DNA from: Psychrobacillus lasiicapitis
Lineage (GTDB): Bacteria > Bacillota > Bacilli > Bacillales_A > Planococcaceae
DNA length: 64,000 nt
Reading direction: 5' to 3'
Assembly (NCBI RefSeq): GCF_006861795.1
Contig: NZ_VDGH01000007.1
Coordinates: 1 to 64,000, forward strand
Shown: positions 52,790-60,433 of the stretch, piece by piece
Position numbering within the stretch: position 1 is the first letter of the stretch
Layout: every line of letters begins with the position of its first letter
Made by a program: the position numbers and the translations under genes
The notes under the pieces: model-generated
What the model was told of the DNA's origin: nothing
Databases searched by the model: none
Seen by the model: only the letters and a program-made list of their open reading frames with translations

Positions 52790-54383
52790 ATTCCCACTTA
52801 CAACGTTCTTTATATCCTCTTTCTATTCCCGACCAAAACAAACGATGCTTCAGGTTGTTCTAATTATCGCCTTTATCTATCTCTACATACAATTGACAGC
52901 TGCGAATGTGGCAATTTACTTTTTAGGAGATATACAAGAATACATGTTATACAATTTGGTCATTTCGAACATTCTAGTTTTCTCGCTTATTTCATATTTG
53001 TCAATTTCAACTGTTTTTCACTATCACGAATTTGATATGATGGCATCGCTTCCGATTAAGCCTGAGCGAATTGTTGCGTCTAAAGTTTGTAGCAGTTTGA
53101 TCGTTCCTATCTGCATATCGATTGTTACACAAATTCCAACTCTGCTATTCATCGTTATTTCAATGGAATTTGTTGAGGCAGTAAAGCTACTATTATTTCT
53201 ACCGATCTCCAATTTGTTTACCACACTGCTCCTATTGTTTATTCTGTCGGTGATTAATCGTTTCCGCCATCGTTTTGTCAGTAAAGTGATGTACTTATTT
53301 AGCAATATTTTGGCAGTGTCTTTGGTAATGATAGCTTTTGCAGTATTTGTCAAGCAAAATTTAAGAGAGGGTATGGGCCTCCTATTTTCAGAAATTGAAC
53401 TTTCAAGTATTTCCGAATTGAAAGGGTCAATCTCTATTTTGTTGAACTTAATGTATGAAACGAATTTACATCTACCATTCATCGGAACTATAATACGCGA
53501 GTTTACATCTAGTAGTTTTTCTTGGATGTTTTTCTTCCTCATTGGTTTATTAATTATTATAAGTTCGCTCCTCTTTTTCTTGATAACAAAAAATATTGCT
53601 ATTAATTACTTTATAAATGGTCATACAGATATAAGTCAAACAAGTAGAAAAAAGTCTAGAATGTACAATATAAAAAGCGAATGGGGATACTATTTGCAAC
53701 GAGAGTTATGGGTTATTCAGTCGAAAGCATATTTTAAGATGCAAATTGTTCTCGGACTCTTATTTCCACCTGTGATTTCATTCATTTTATTAATAACGAT
53801 TCAAACAGGTTGGCTTTTATTAGATACAGAATCAGTGTATTTTGGGAAGTACTTTGCCTATGCGCTTTTGTTATTGAGTTGTATGAATAATAATAGTGGT
53901 ACCCCTTATTCTAGAGAAGGAAAATATTTTTACTTGAGTAACTATCTTCCGTTCAATCCAAGGACAATTTTTTTTTCAAAGGTGATCGTTGCTTCTGCTA
54001 CTAGTATGATTGCAATCATTACAAGCTTTCTTGTGTATTCTTTGTTGGGATACATGAATATGGATTCCTTCATGATGATGTTGATTGTGCTATTCCTTGT
54101 TACTTGTTACAACTTGCTCGCTCCTATTTATGATATGAAAAACCCTAGTACAGAATGGGGAAATCCATCCGAGGCTGTCAAATCCAATCCAAATGTGCTG
54201 GTTAGTCTTTGCTATGGGGTTCCAGTCATCATTTTGATAGTACTAATTCATTTTGTATTCCTTCTGTTAGGTATTTCATCTTTTTGGTCAACAGTATTGA
54301 TATTGATGCTCTCGGTATTTTTTACTTTTGCTTTGATTCACTGGCTCTCAAAGACATTTTTTCGATCTAGGATTGCTAGCTAA
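52779..54383 (+). CDS. Large ABC exporter permease (second module)
   Basis: 534 residues with 12 or more hydrophobic helices in two halves, typical of single-chain ABC-2 exporters. The start ATG at 52779 lies in the 3' end of the ATPase gene and is preceded by TGGAGAAA, giving translational coupling; an upstream extension of the frame would overlap more. Substrate unknown. Confidence 0.75.
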   Translation: MKHKFPLTTFFISSFYSRPKQTMLQVVLIIAFIYLYIQLTAANVAIYFLGDIQEYMLYNLVISNILVFSLISYLSISTVFHYHEFDMMASLPIKPERIVASKVCSSLIVPICISIVTQIPTLLFIVISMEFVEAVKLLLFLPISNLFTTLLLLFILSVINRFRHRFVSKVMYLFSNILAVSLVMIAFAVFVKQNLREGMGLLFSEIELSSISELKGSISILLNLMYETNLHLPFIGTIIREFTSSSFSWMFFFLIGLLIIISSLLFFLITKNIAINYFINGHTDISQTSRKKSRMYNIKSEWGYYLQRELWVIQSKAYFKMQIVLGLLFPPVISFILLITIQTGWLLLDTESVYFGKYFAYALLLLSCMNNNSGTPYSREGKYFYLSNYLPFNPRTIFFSKVIVASATSMIAIITSFLVYSLLGYMNMDSFMMMLIVLFLVTCYNLLAPIYDMKNPSTEWGNPSEAVKSNPNVLVSLCYGVPVIILIVLIHFVFLLLGISSFWSTVLILMLSVFFTFALIHWLSKTFFRSRIAS

Positions 54384-54700
54384 TGATGTGAAACAGAACA
54401 TTGCATTGATACTGCCGTAAGAACTGCAATGTATCTACGTCATATTAGTGGATGATGGACACTTAACAGATAGCCCCGTTTTAGTTGCTGAACAAATTAT
54501 CAATCATCAACAAAGTATTGGATGGTCATTATAATGCTGATCATTTTTCCATTTTTCAATGATAAGAGCTGCGAAGGAGGACCAACACATGATATGAACC
54601 GGGAATAATAAAGAAAGTATAATTCTTTTCCTTACCCGTACCTTTTCAATAAGTTTTTTCGTTTATATAAGTGAAAGACAAATTTGGAGGAGGGGAAAAC
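54384..54700. other. Intergenic region with relic and candidate ECF promoter
   Basis: 54401-54433 has ACATTGCA/TGCAATGT arms with no T-tract, at best a weak terminator. An open stretch at 54440-54534 (ILVDDGHLTDSPVLVAEQII) lacks a start and looks like the tail of a lost gene. TGAACC-16-GTATAA at 54596-54623 is a loose ECF-type promoter match upstream of the sigma gene. Confidence 0.35.
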
Positions 54701-55519
54701 ATGCGGCCGCTTGTTGAAAAAACTCCCATTGAAGTAACAGAAGAATTTGAGACGGCAATTATGCCTTATATGCACGATTTAAAAAAGTATTGCTTTTCCC
54801 TAACGAGAACTAAGTGGGACGGGGAAGATTTAATGCAGGAAACCTTAGCGAAGACCTATGATAGCTGGATGAAAACCCCAAAGCAAATAGCTAAGGCGTA
54901 TTTGTTCCGCATTGCTTCTAATACATGGATTGATAAACACCGTAAACGAAAAATAGAGGAAGACATGGGGCAAGATTTATCTCAATTTGCACAAGAAAAT
55001 GCATCTAAAATGGAGTCAGTTTTTCCGGCGATTATGGCAGTGTTAAACGAACTGTCGGCTAAACAAAGAGCTGTAGTTTTATTTGTACTAGGATTTGATT
55101 ACACAATAAAAGAAACTGCAAGCTTGCTTTCTGAAAGTGAAGGCTCTATAAAAGCAGCCCTTCATCGGGCGCGAAAAAAGTTAAAACAAATGAACATTCA
55201 TGACTATTCCTACGACTTGGATGAAGATAACTTATTGCTATATGTAACTGCTTTAAGTAATCAAAATTCAAACGCTGTCCTACGGCTATATCAAAAAGAA
55301 ATGCAAGAACCATCTATGTATGCTAGAAGCAATCAATACATTATCCACTCTTCCCCAATTGCTCATACTTTTGTGAGTGGCAGTATTCCTTACGTGCTTA
55401 TCTCAATTCCGAAGAAAAATGGGGGAAGCCTTTTCGTTCCATTTTATCAATTAGAGTTATCTGCATTATTATCGCAAATAGCTTTGTTGAAGCAAAAGGA
55501 ATTTTCGACTGTAGCGTAG
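54701..55519 (+). CDS. ECF-type sigma factor with C-terminal extension
   Basis: 272 residues. Region 2 (residues 16-85: KYCFSLTRTKWDGEDLMQET and AYLFRIASNTWIDKHRKRK) and region 4 (108-164: LSAKQRAVVLFVLGFDYTIK, then EGSIKAALHRARKKLKQ) are clear. The remaining 108 residues form an extra domain ending SLFVPFYQLELSALL. No anti-sigma factor gene is adjacent; the ClpP gene follows after 14 bases in the same operon. GGAGGAGG sets the ATG at 54701. The sigma factor may itself be a proteolysis target or use its C-terminal domain for control. Confidence 0.82.
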   Translation: MRPLVEKTPIEVTEEFETAIMPYMHDLKKYCFSLTRTKWDGEDLMQETLAKTYDSWMKTPKQIAKAYLFRIASNTWIDKHRKRKIEEDMGQDLSQFAQENASKMESVFPAIMAVLNELSAKQRAVVLFVLGFDYTIKETASLLSESEGSIKAALHRARKKLKQMNIHDYSYDLDEDNLLLYVTALSNQNSNAVLRLYQKEMQEPSMYARSNQYIIHSSPIAHTFVSGSIPYVLISIPKKNGGSLFVPFYQLELSALLSQIALLKQKEFSTVA

Positions 55520-55533
55520 AAAGGGGATTTTGA

Positions 55534-56109
55534 ATGTCTAATCTTATTCCGTATGTTGTGGAGCAAACAAGTCGCGGGGAGCGTTCTTATGATATTTATT
55601 CGCGATTATTAAAAGACCGGATTATTTTTCTCGGCTCAGAAATTAATGATGTCGTTGCAAACAATATCGTAGCGCAAATGTTGTTTCTAGAAGCAGAGAA
55701 TCCGGAAAAGGATATTTCTTTATATATTAACAGTCCTGGTGGGTCAGTAAGTGCGGGGTTTGCAATTTACGATACAATGCAGATCATTAAGCCTGATGTG
55801 CGCACGATTTGTACTGGATTAGCAGCTTCTTTTGGGGCCACTATACTTGTAGCAGGTACAAAGGGAAAACGTTTTGCCTTGCCAAACAGTGAAATTATGA
55901 TTCATCAGCCACTTGGAGGGGCACAAGGGCAAGCGAGTGATATTGAAATTAGTGCTAGACGTATTCTTTTGATGAAAGAACGTATAAATAGGATTTTCTC
56001 TGAAAGAACTGGCCAGTCAATCGATAAAATTGCAAAAGATTCCGACCGTGACTATTTCATGACAGCAGAAGAAGCGATGAAATATGGGATCATTGATCAG
56101 ATTATTTAA
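55534..56109 (+). CDS. clpP: ClpP paralogue, ATP-dependent protease subunit
   Basis: 191 residues, full length. Catalytic triad Ser99 (LAASFGA), His124 (MIHQPLGG) and Asp173 (SDRDYF). The usual AASMGA is AASFGA, and the N-terminal loop differs from the housekeeping ClpP. It forms tetradecamers and works with ClpX or ClpC ATPases. It is co-transcribed with an ECF sigma factor, so this is probably a second, specialised ClpP. A housekeeping copy is expected elsewhere. Confidence 0.93.
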   Translation: MSNLIPYVVEQTSRGERSYDIYSRLLKDRIIFLGSEINDVVANNIVAQMLFLEAENPEKDISLYINSPGGSVSAGFAIYDTMQIIKPDVRTICTGLAASFGATILVAGTKGKRFALPNSEIMIHQPLGGAQGQASDIEISARRILLMKERINRIFSERTGQSIDKIAKDSDRDYFMTAEEAMKYGIIDQII

Positions 56110-56114
56110 AGAGC

Positions 56115-56145
56115 ACTCCTCATCTTAATGGATGGGGAGTTTGTT
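56115..56145 (+). terminator. Weak terminator after clpP
   Basis: ACTCCTCATC pairs with GATGGGGAGT, followed by TTTGTT. Confidence 0.55.
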
Positions 56146-56221
56146 CATTATAAAAGGAAGAAACGAACGTTGTGTCGAATAATTTTTATAGAAGGAAATG
56201 TATTAATTTGAGGTGATTGCG

Positions 56222-56731
56222 GTGGGGAATGAAGTGATAATAGAACAATTAATATCTACAGAAGAACATATGGAAGAACTATCGGAACTTCTTATTCAAG
56301 TAGTTGAAGATGGAGCGTCAATTGGCTTTTTACCGCCGGTAGATTTAGCGGATGCGATGAACTATTGGGAGGAAGTATTGAATCCAGAAGTAATACTATT
56401 TGTAGCAAAAAGAAATAATCGAATTGTTGGAAGTGTTCAGCTGCATCTCTGTGCAAAACAAAATGGAGTACATAGGGCAGAAATTGCTAAATTAATGACT
56501 CATCCTAATTATCGAAGAAACGGTATAGCTCGCTTGTTGATGAAAAGTGTAGAAGAGAGAGCAAGGAGAGAGAACAAATCGTTATTAATACTAGATACAA
56601 GAGACGGGGATCCTTCCAATTACCTTTATGCTTCATTAGGTTTTATTCAGGTTGGAAGGATTCCTAACTATGTGAAATCGGTATCTGGTGAATTTCAAGC
56701 CACTATTTATTATTATAAAATAATTGCATAA
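56222..56731 (+). CDS. GNAT acetyltransferase
   Basis: 169 residues. Acetyl-CoA loop HPNYRRNGIARLLMKSVEER; ends with LILDTRDGDPSNYLYASLGF and the Tyr-rich tail. Substrate unknown. GAGGTG lies six bases before the GTG at 56222; the GTG at 56213 would overlap that site. Terminated by a strong hairpin. Confidence 0.8.
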   Translation: MGNEVIIEQLISTEEHMEELSELLIQVVEDGASIGFLPPVDLADAMNYWEEVLNPEVILFVAKRNNRIVGSVQLHLCAKQNGVHRAEIAKLMTHPNYRRNGIARLLMKSVEERARRENKSLLILDTRDGDPSNYLYASLGFIQVGRIPNYVKSVSGEFQATIYYYKIIA

Positions 56732-56767
56732 AAATAATAGTATTGTATCCAGCTGATAACATAATGC

Positions 56768-56812
56768 AACAGGTTTATCTACCGTTTGAGGGAGATGAAC
56801 CTGTTTTTTTTA
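56768..56812 (+). terminator. Terminator of the acetyltransferase gene
   Basis: AACAGGTT and AACCTGTT with eight T residues. Confidence 0.85.
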
Positions 56813-56845
56813 TTAAAAACGCCATCTTGTTGTTTGGCATTTAAG

Positions 56846-56905
56846 AGTAAAAAAAATTACTCTAAAAGGAAAAAGGTTGCTTCATAAAGTAAAATAATTT
56901 ACTAT
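56846..56905 (+). promoter_or_regulatory. Twin operators and promoter of the HTH-F1beta gene
   Basis: AGTAA-N6-TTACT occurs at 56846-56861 and again at 56888-56903, start to start 42 bases (four helical turns). A promoter TTGCTT (56877-56882), 17 bases, TACTAT (56900-56905) has its -10 box inside the second copy. Binding by the HTH protein encoded 25 bases downstream would give autorepression. Confidence 0.7.
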
Positions 56906-56929
56906 TAGAAGTAACGAGGAGGGGAGAAA

Positions 56930-57967
56930 ATGGATGAAATTCGGTTAAACGTAGCTTTATTAAGAAGAAAAGTACCTAATTTAACGACTGCTGCAAAATC
57001 GATTGGGATTCGACCTGCAACAGTATCCAATCTGTGTACCGGAAAAATTGATTTAGGTAAAGCCGAGGTAAAGACTCTTGTAGGTCTGGCGACGCTTGCT
57101 AACTGTACAGTGGATGAATTAATCATACGGGGGGAGAAATTAAAGATGATTGAAACGCAAATTAAAGCATTGGACTTTTTTGCACCACTAGTAAAAGGAG
57201 GTACAACAGGATTAGTGGCTAGACCTGGAATGGGGCAACTTGTCATTCTTGCTGAGTTGATGCATCGCTTTAAAGGAAGTGATTACACCACTGTTTTTTT
57301 ATTGCCAACTACTGAGCATAGTGAGTTAGAAGGTACAACAGAGTTAGCGGACTTTGTTGTGATCTCCGTTGATGAAGCATTTGCAAAATTAGCAGAGCTA
57401 TCGGGGAATATTATTTTTATTACGGATAAGAGTTATATAGTATCTGGAGAGCTTTTAGATCTACAGGAAAAATTGGTGGCAGAAAGAATTTATAACATCA
57501 CAACTATTTTATTGGACCTTTCTGGCGAAGTGGTAGATGAAGATATGCCTTATGGGCCTTTGGAAACTGTTTGGCAATTGGATGCGGATCTTGCAACGCG
57601 TCATCTTTATCCAGCTATCCACCCAATCTATTCCACATCTTCTATTATTGAAGGTGTCGATTTAGATGAACGTCATTTCCATTTAAGACAACGTGCACAG
57701 AAGCTTCTACGACGTTATCGCGAATTGCGCTCTATTGTAGTTGTACATGGGATTAATAAAATTCCAGATACAGAAATGGAGACATACGAAAAAGGAGAGC
57801 GTTTAGAAGCCTATTTCTCACAACCATTCTTTGTGGCAGAAGCATTCACTGGTCAAGAAGGAAAAGCAGTGTCCATGTCCCAAACACTTGCTGATGTAGA
57901 ATCTATTTTAGAAGGAAAAATGGATCGTATGTCTGTTAAAGAACTAACATACAAAGGAAGTCTATAA
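56930..57967 (+). CDS. HTH regulator fused to a degenerate F1-ATPase beta-like domain
   Basis: 345 residues. Residues 5-66 form a Cro/CI-like HTH (SIGIRPATVSNLCTGKIDLG). From residue 73 the sequence follows the F1-ATPase beta subunit: MIETQIKALDFFAPLVKGG (beta has ILETGIKVVDLLAPYIKGG), the P-loop position, LYPAIHPIYSTSS at 226-238 (IYPAVDPLDSTSR), and ELRSIVVVHG with FFVAEAFTGQEG and ILEGKMD at the end. The P-loop is GMGQL (Lys to Gln, Thr to Leu), and the catalytic Glu and DELSEED loop are lost. The beta N-terminal barrel is absent, so no ATP synthesis is possible. The role is probably transcriptional, with the dead ATPase domain for oligomerisation or ligand sensing. Followed by a terminator. 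Confidence 0.85.
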   Translation: MDEIRLNVALLRRKVPNLTTAAKSIGIRPATVSNLCTGKIDLGKAEVKTLVGLATLANCTVDELIIRGEKLKMIETQIKALDFFAPLVKGGTTGLVARPGMGQLVILAELMHRFKGSDYTTVFLLPTTEHSELEGTTELADFVVISVDEAFAKLAELSGNIIFITDKSYIVSGELLDLQEKLVAERIYNITTILLDLSGEVVDEDMPYGPLETVWQLDADLATRHLYPAIHPIYSTSSIIEGVDLDERHFHLRQRAQKLLRRYRELRSIVVVHGINKIPDTEMETYEKGERLEAYFSQPFFVAEAFTGQEGKAVSMSQTLADVESILEGKMDRMSVKELTYKGSL

Positions 57968-57972
57968 TTAGT

Positions 57973-58010
57973 AAAAGTGGGGGAAATAAACTTTCTCTCA
58001 CTTTTTTCTT
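57973..58010 (+). terminator. Terminator of the HTH-F1beta gene
   Basis: AAAAGTG and CACTTTT arms with inner pairing; six T residues follow. It separates this gene from the DUF2243 gene. Confidence 0.65.
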
Positions 58011-58078
58011 TTAAAACGGAGTTTAAGTTTAAACCACTAGGGGAAACTACAAGAAAATTCGTTAGTAAAGAGGTTTCT

Positions 58079-58531
58079 ATGACAAATAAGCGTAATAATC
58101 AATTGATGTATGCAAAACGAAATATGTGGACAGGTATTTTATTTGGTTTTGGATTAGTAGCTTTTATCGATGAGGTTGTATTTCATCAGTTACTGCATTG
58201 GCATCATTTTTATGATAAATCTACAAAGGATATTGGACTGGTTTCGGATGGTCTATTCCATGCTTTTAGTTTTTTTGCGACAATCGGATCGTCGTTTTTG
58301 TTGGCGGACCTTCACCGGCGGCATGCATTCTGGCTTAAGAGATGGATTGGTGGCATATTATTGGGGGCCGGAGTATTTCAACTTTATGATGGTATTATCC
58401 AGCATAAACTAATGGGGCTTCATCAAATCCGCTATAATGTCAACATTGTTCCATATGATTTAATATGGAATATTTCAGCTGTAATTATGATTATTATAGG
58501 TCTTGTTCTTCTGAATCGAACACGACGTTGA
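58079..58531 (+). CDS. DUF2243 membrane protein
   Basis: 150 residues with four helices. Family parts: GFGLVAFIDEVVFHQLLHWH and FYDKSTKDIGLVSDGLFHAF, then DGIIQHKLMGLHQIRYNVN; His-rich, suggesting metal or haem contacts. DUF2243 genes commonly neighbour ctaG, as here. AAAGAGGTTTCT precedes the ATG at 58079; the longer frame runs over the preceding terminator. Confidence 0.85.
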   Translation: MTNKRNNQLMYAKRNMWTGILFGFGLVAFIDEVVFHQLLHWHHFYDKSTKDIGLVSDGLFHAFSFFATIGSSFLLADLHRRHAFWLKRWIGGILLGAGVFQLYDGIIQHKLMGLHQIRYNVNIVPYDLIWNISAVIMIIIGLVLLNRTRR

Positions 58532-58549
58532 TTGGAGGGAGTTGGACAT

Positions 58550-59350
58550 ATGCATACCCATGATCATTCTAATGAAATCAGTGACCTTGTCCAAATCATA
58601 TTAGTAACACCTTTTGTATTAGGTTTAATAGGCTATTTACTGTCGGTAAGTATTTCTAATAAAAAGAAAAAACAGTGGCCGTTTTATCGTGTAGTTTTAT
58701 GGATAATTGGTGTTGTGTGTGCATCTTTATCGGTAATTGGACCAATAGCAGATCGTTCTCATGAAGATTTTTCTGCACATATGGTTGGTCATTTGTTGCT
58801 TGGCATGCTTGCTCCACTTCTCATGGCATTAGGTGCTCCTATGACACTTATCTTACGTACCCTTCCTGTCCACTCGGCGAGACGGCTTTCTTATATTTTA
58901 CGTAGTGGACCAATTAGTATCCTTCATAATCCTATCTTTACTTCACTTATAAACGTGGGAGCTTTATGGTTACTTTACACAACTGAGCTATTTCCCATGA
59001 TGCATGAAAATGTCTTACTTTATGCATTCATTCATATCCACATTTTCTTAGCAGGTTATCTTTTCACTATATCCATCATTTATATTGATCCCACTCCTCA
59101 ACGAAAATCCTTTATTTATCGTTCGGTCGTACTATTAATGGCTTTAGCGGCGCATTCCATATTGTCCAAGTATCTTTATGCACATCCACCTGATGGTATA
59201 TCCACGGCACAGGCTAAATTGGGTGGGATGATTATGTATTATGGTGGGGATGCTATAGAGGTAGGATTAGTCTGTATCCTCTGCTATCAGTGGTATAGAA
59301 ATACTCGATCTAAGGTGAAGGCAGCTAATCTACAACTACAGAAAAATTAG
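58550..59350 (+). CDS. ctaG: CtaG-family cytochrome c oxidase assembly protein
   Basis: 266 residues with six to seven helices. Conserved Caa3_CtaG parts are FSAHMVGHLLLGMLAPLLMA, IHIHIFLAGYLFTISIIYID, and GGMIMYYGGDAIEVGLVCIL. It helps copper delivery to caa3 oxidase at the membrane. The His-rich start (MHTHDHSNE) could bind Cu. GGAGGGAG sets the ATG at 58550. The DUF2243 gene is directly upstream, and no oxidase structural genes are in the window. Confidence 0.88.
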   Translation: MHTHDHSNEISDLVQIILVTPFVLGLIGYLLSVSISNKKKKQWPFYRVVLWIIGVVCASLSVIGPIADRSHEDFSAHMVGHLLLGMLAPLLMALGAPMTLILRTLPVHSARRLSYILRSGPISILHNPIFTSLINVGALWLLYTTELFPMMHENVLLYAFIHIHIFLAGYLFTISIIYIDPTPQRKSFIYRSVVLLMALAAHSILSKYLYAHPPDGISTAQAKLGGMIMYYGGDAIEVGLVCILCYQWYRNTRSKVKAANLQLQKN

Positions 59351-59366
59351 AAAGGACATGTTTTAA

Positions 59367-59540
59367 ATGGAAAAGAAGCAGGCAAAGTATACGGTCGTTG
59401 GGACGGACATTGAAGAAGTAAAAAGACTGAATGCAAATTCGGGTATGAGTTATAACGAGTTAAATGAATGGTTTGCCAGAAAAATGAATGGTGAAAATGG
59501 GAAGAATGTGAACGGTACTTCGATTAGTAACAACAAGTAA
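59367..59540 (+). CDS. 57-residue small protein, possible spore protein
   Basis: Starts MEKKQAKYTVVGTDIEEVKR and continues LNANSGMSYNELNEWFARKM before an Asn/Gly-rich tail. The TDIEEVKRLNANSG stretch resembles the T-[DN]-[IV]-x-x-VK-x-x-NA-x-S repeat of gamma-type small acid-soluble spore proteins, which feed amino acids to outgrowing spores. AAAGGAC lies nine bases upstream. It sits 16 bases after ctaG and 16 before the DUF2512 gene. The family assignment is tentative. Confidence 0.6.
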   Translation: MEKKQAKYTVVGTDIEEVKRLNANSGMSYNELNEWFARKMNGENGKNVNGTSISNNK

Positions 59541-59556
59541 ACAATGGAGGAAAGGT

Positions 59557-60063
59557 GTGGCGAGCAAGTTGCATATTAAAGCATTTTTAATGAAACTTGT
59601 AGTAACTACTGCGGTTTTATGGGTTATTTTAGGATTATTCTTTAAAGTTAACTTTACGGATATATTAATTACAAGCATAGTGTTAACCGTTATAGGCTTT
59701 CTAGGTGATTTGTTTGTTTTGCCGCGAATTGGTAATGTGCTTGCCGCGATAACTGATTTCGTTCTTGCAATGGTCGTAGTATGGGTCCTAGGATCCAGCA
59801 TATTTGACGAAAGAATTGCGTTGGGAACGGCTTCGTTTATATCTGCCCTTGTTCTGATGATGGGAGAATTATTTTTACATCGATATATGGAAAGCCATAT
59901 TTTTGAACCCCAAATTACGAATCCCGAGGAAAAAACAGGTTATTACCAACGAACAAACCTACAAACTGAGTTTGCTGAAGAAGTGGATGTAGATGAAATA
60001 TCCAGAGAAACAAAACAAGTAACACCCACGGGCAATAAAGATAAAAATGGTAAAAGAAAATAA
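59557..60063 (+). CDS. YndM-like DUF2512 membrane protein
   Basis: 168 residues. Four helices in the first 115 residues (KAFLMKLVVTTAVLWVILGL, DILITSIVLTVIGFLGDLFV, FVLAMVVVWVLGSSIF), then a polar tail with PNEEKTGYY-type sequence. YndM relatives are found in spore formers; role unknown. GTG start after TGGAGGAAAG. Probably co-transcribed with the small protein upstream. Confidence 0.8.
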   Translation: MASKLHIKAFLMKLVVTTAVLWVILGLFFKVNFTDILITSIVLTVIGFLGDLFVLPRIGNVLAAITDFVLAMVVVWVLGSSIFDERIALGTASFISALVLMMGELFLHRYMESHIFEPQITNPEEKTGYYQRTNLQTEFAEEVDVDEISRETKQVTPTGNKDKNGKRK

Positions 60064-60127
60064 TAAATCAAAAAGTATATTTCACTTTAAACAGACCATT
60101 CTAATATGGTCAAGGAGGTGAGCAGTA

Positions 60128-60319
60128 GTGGCAAACAACAACAACCGCAATAACAATAATAACAAACAAAACAACAATCAAAACAATGGTCTTGAGTTCG
60201 GTGAGGATTTCAACTTCGACAATTTAGACAACCAAAAACGTAACGAAAAAAATAAAAACAACCAAAATAATCGCAATAGCAATCGTAATAACCAAAACAA
60301 TCAAAACAACATCAAATAA
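60128..60319 (+). CDS. Asn-rich 63-residue protein
   Basis: Nearly half the residues are Asn, with Lys, Arg and Gln. A short acidic centre (GLEFGEDFNFDNL) is loosely like the GTEFASET blocks of gamma-type spore proteins. GTG start with GGAGG seven bases upstream, which supports real translation. Probably a low-complexity structural or storage protein of the spore; unproven. Confidence 0.6.
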   Translation: MANNNNRNNNNNKQNNNQNNGLEFGEDFNFDNLDNQKRNEKNKNNQNNRNSNRNNQNNQNNIK

Positions 60320-60330
60320 TTTAAAGTTCG

Positions 60331-60370
60331 GTCCTTCCTAAAAAATATAACAGGAAGGACTGTATTTTTG
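60331..60370 (+). terminator. Terminator of the Asn-rich gene
   Basis: GTCCTTCCT pairs with AGGAAGGAC, followed by TGTATTTTT. Confidence 0.8.
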
Positions 60371-60433
60371 TTTGAAGCTTGAGCCTTAGTGGTATAAAGA
60401 ACTAACATTTATTTTGTGGAGGTCATCTATAAA

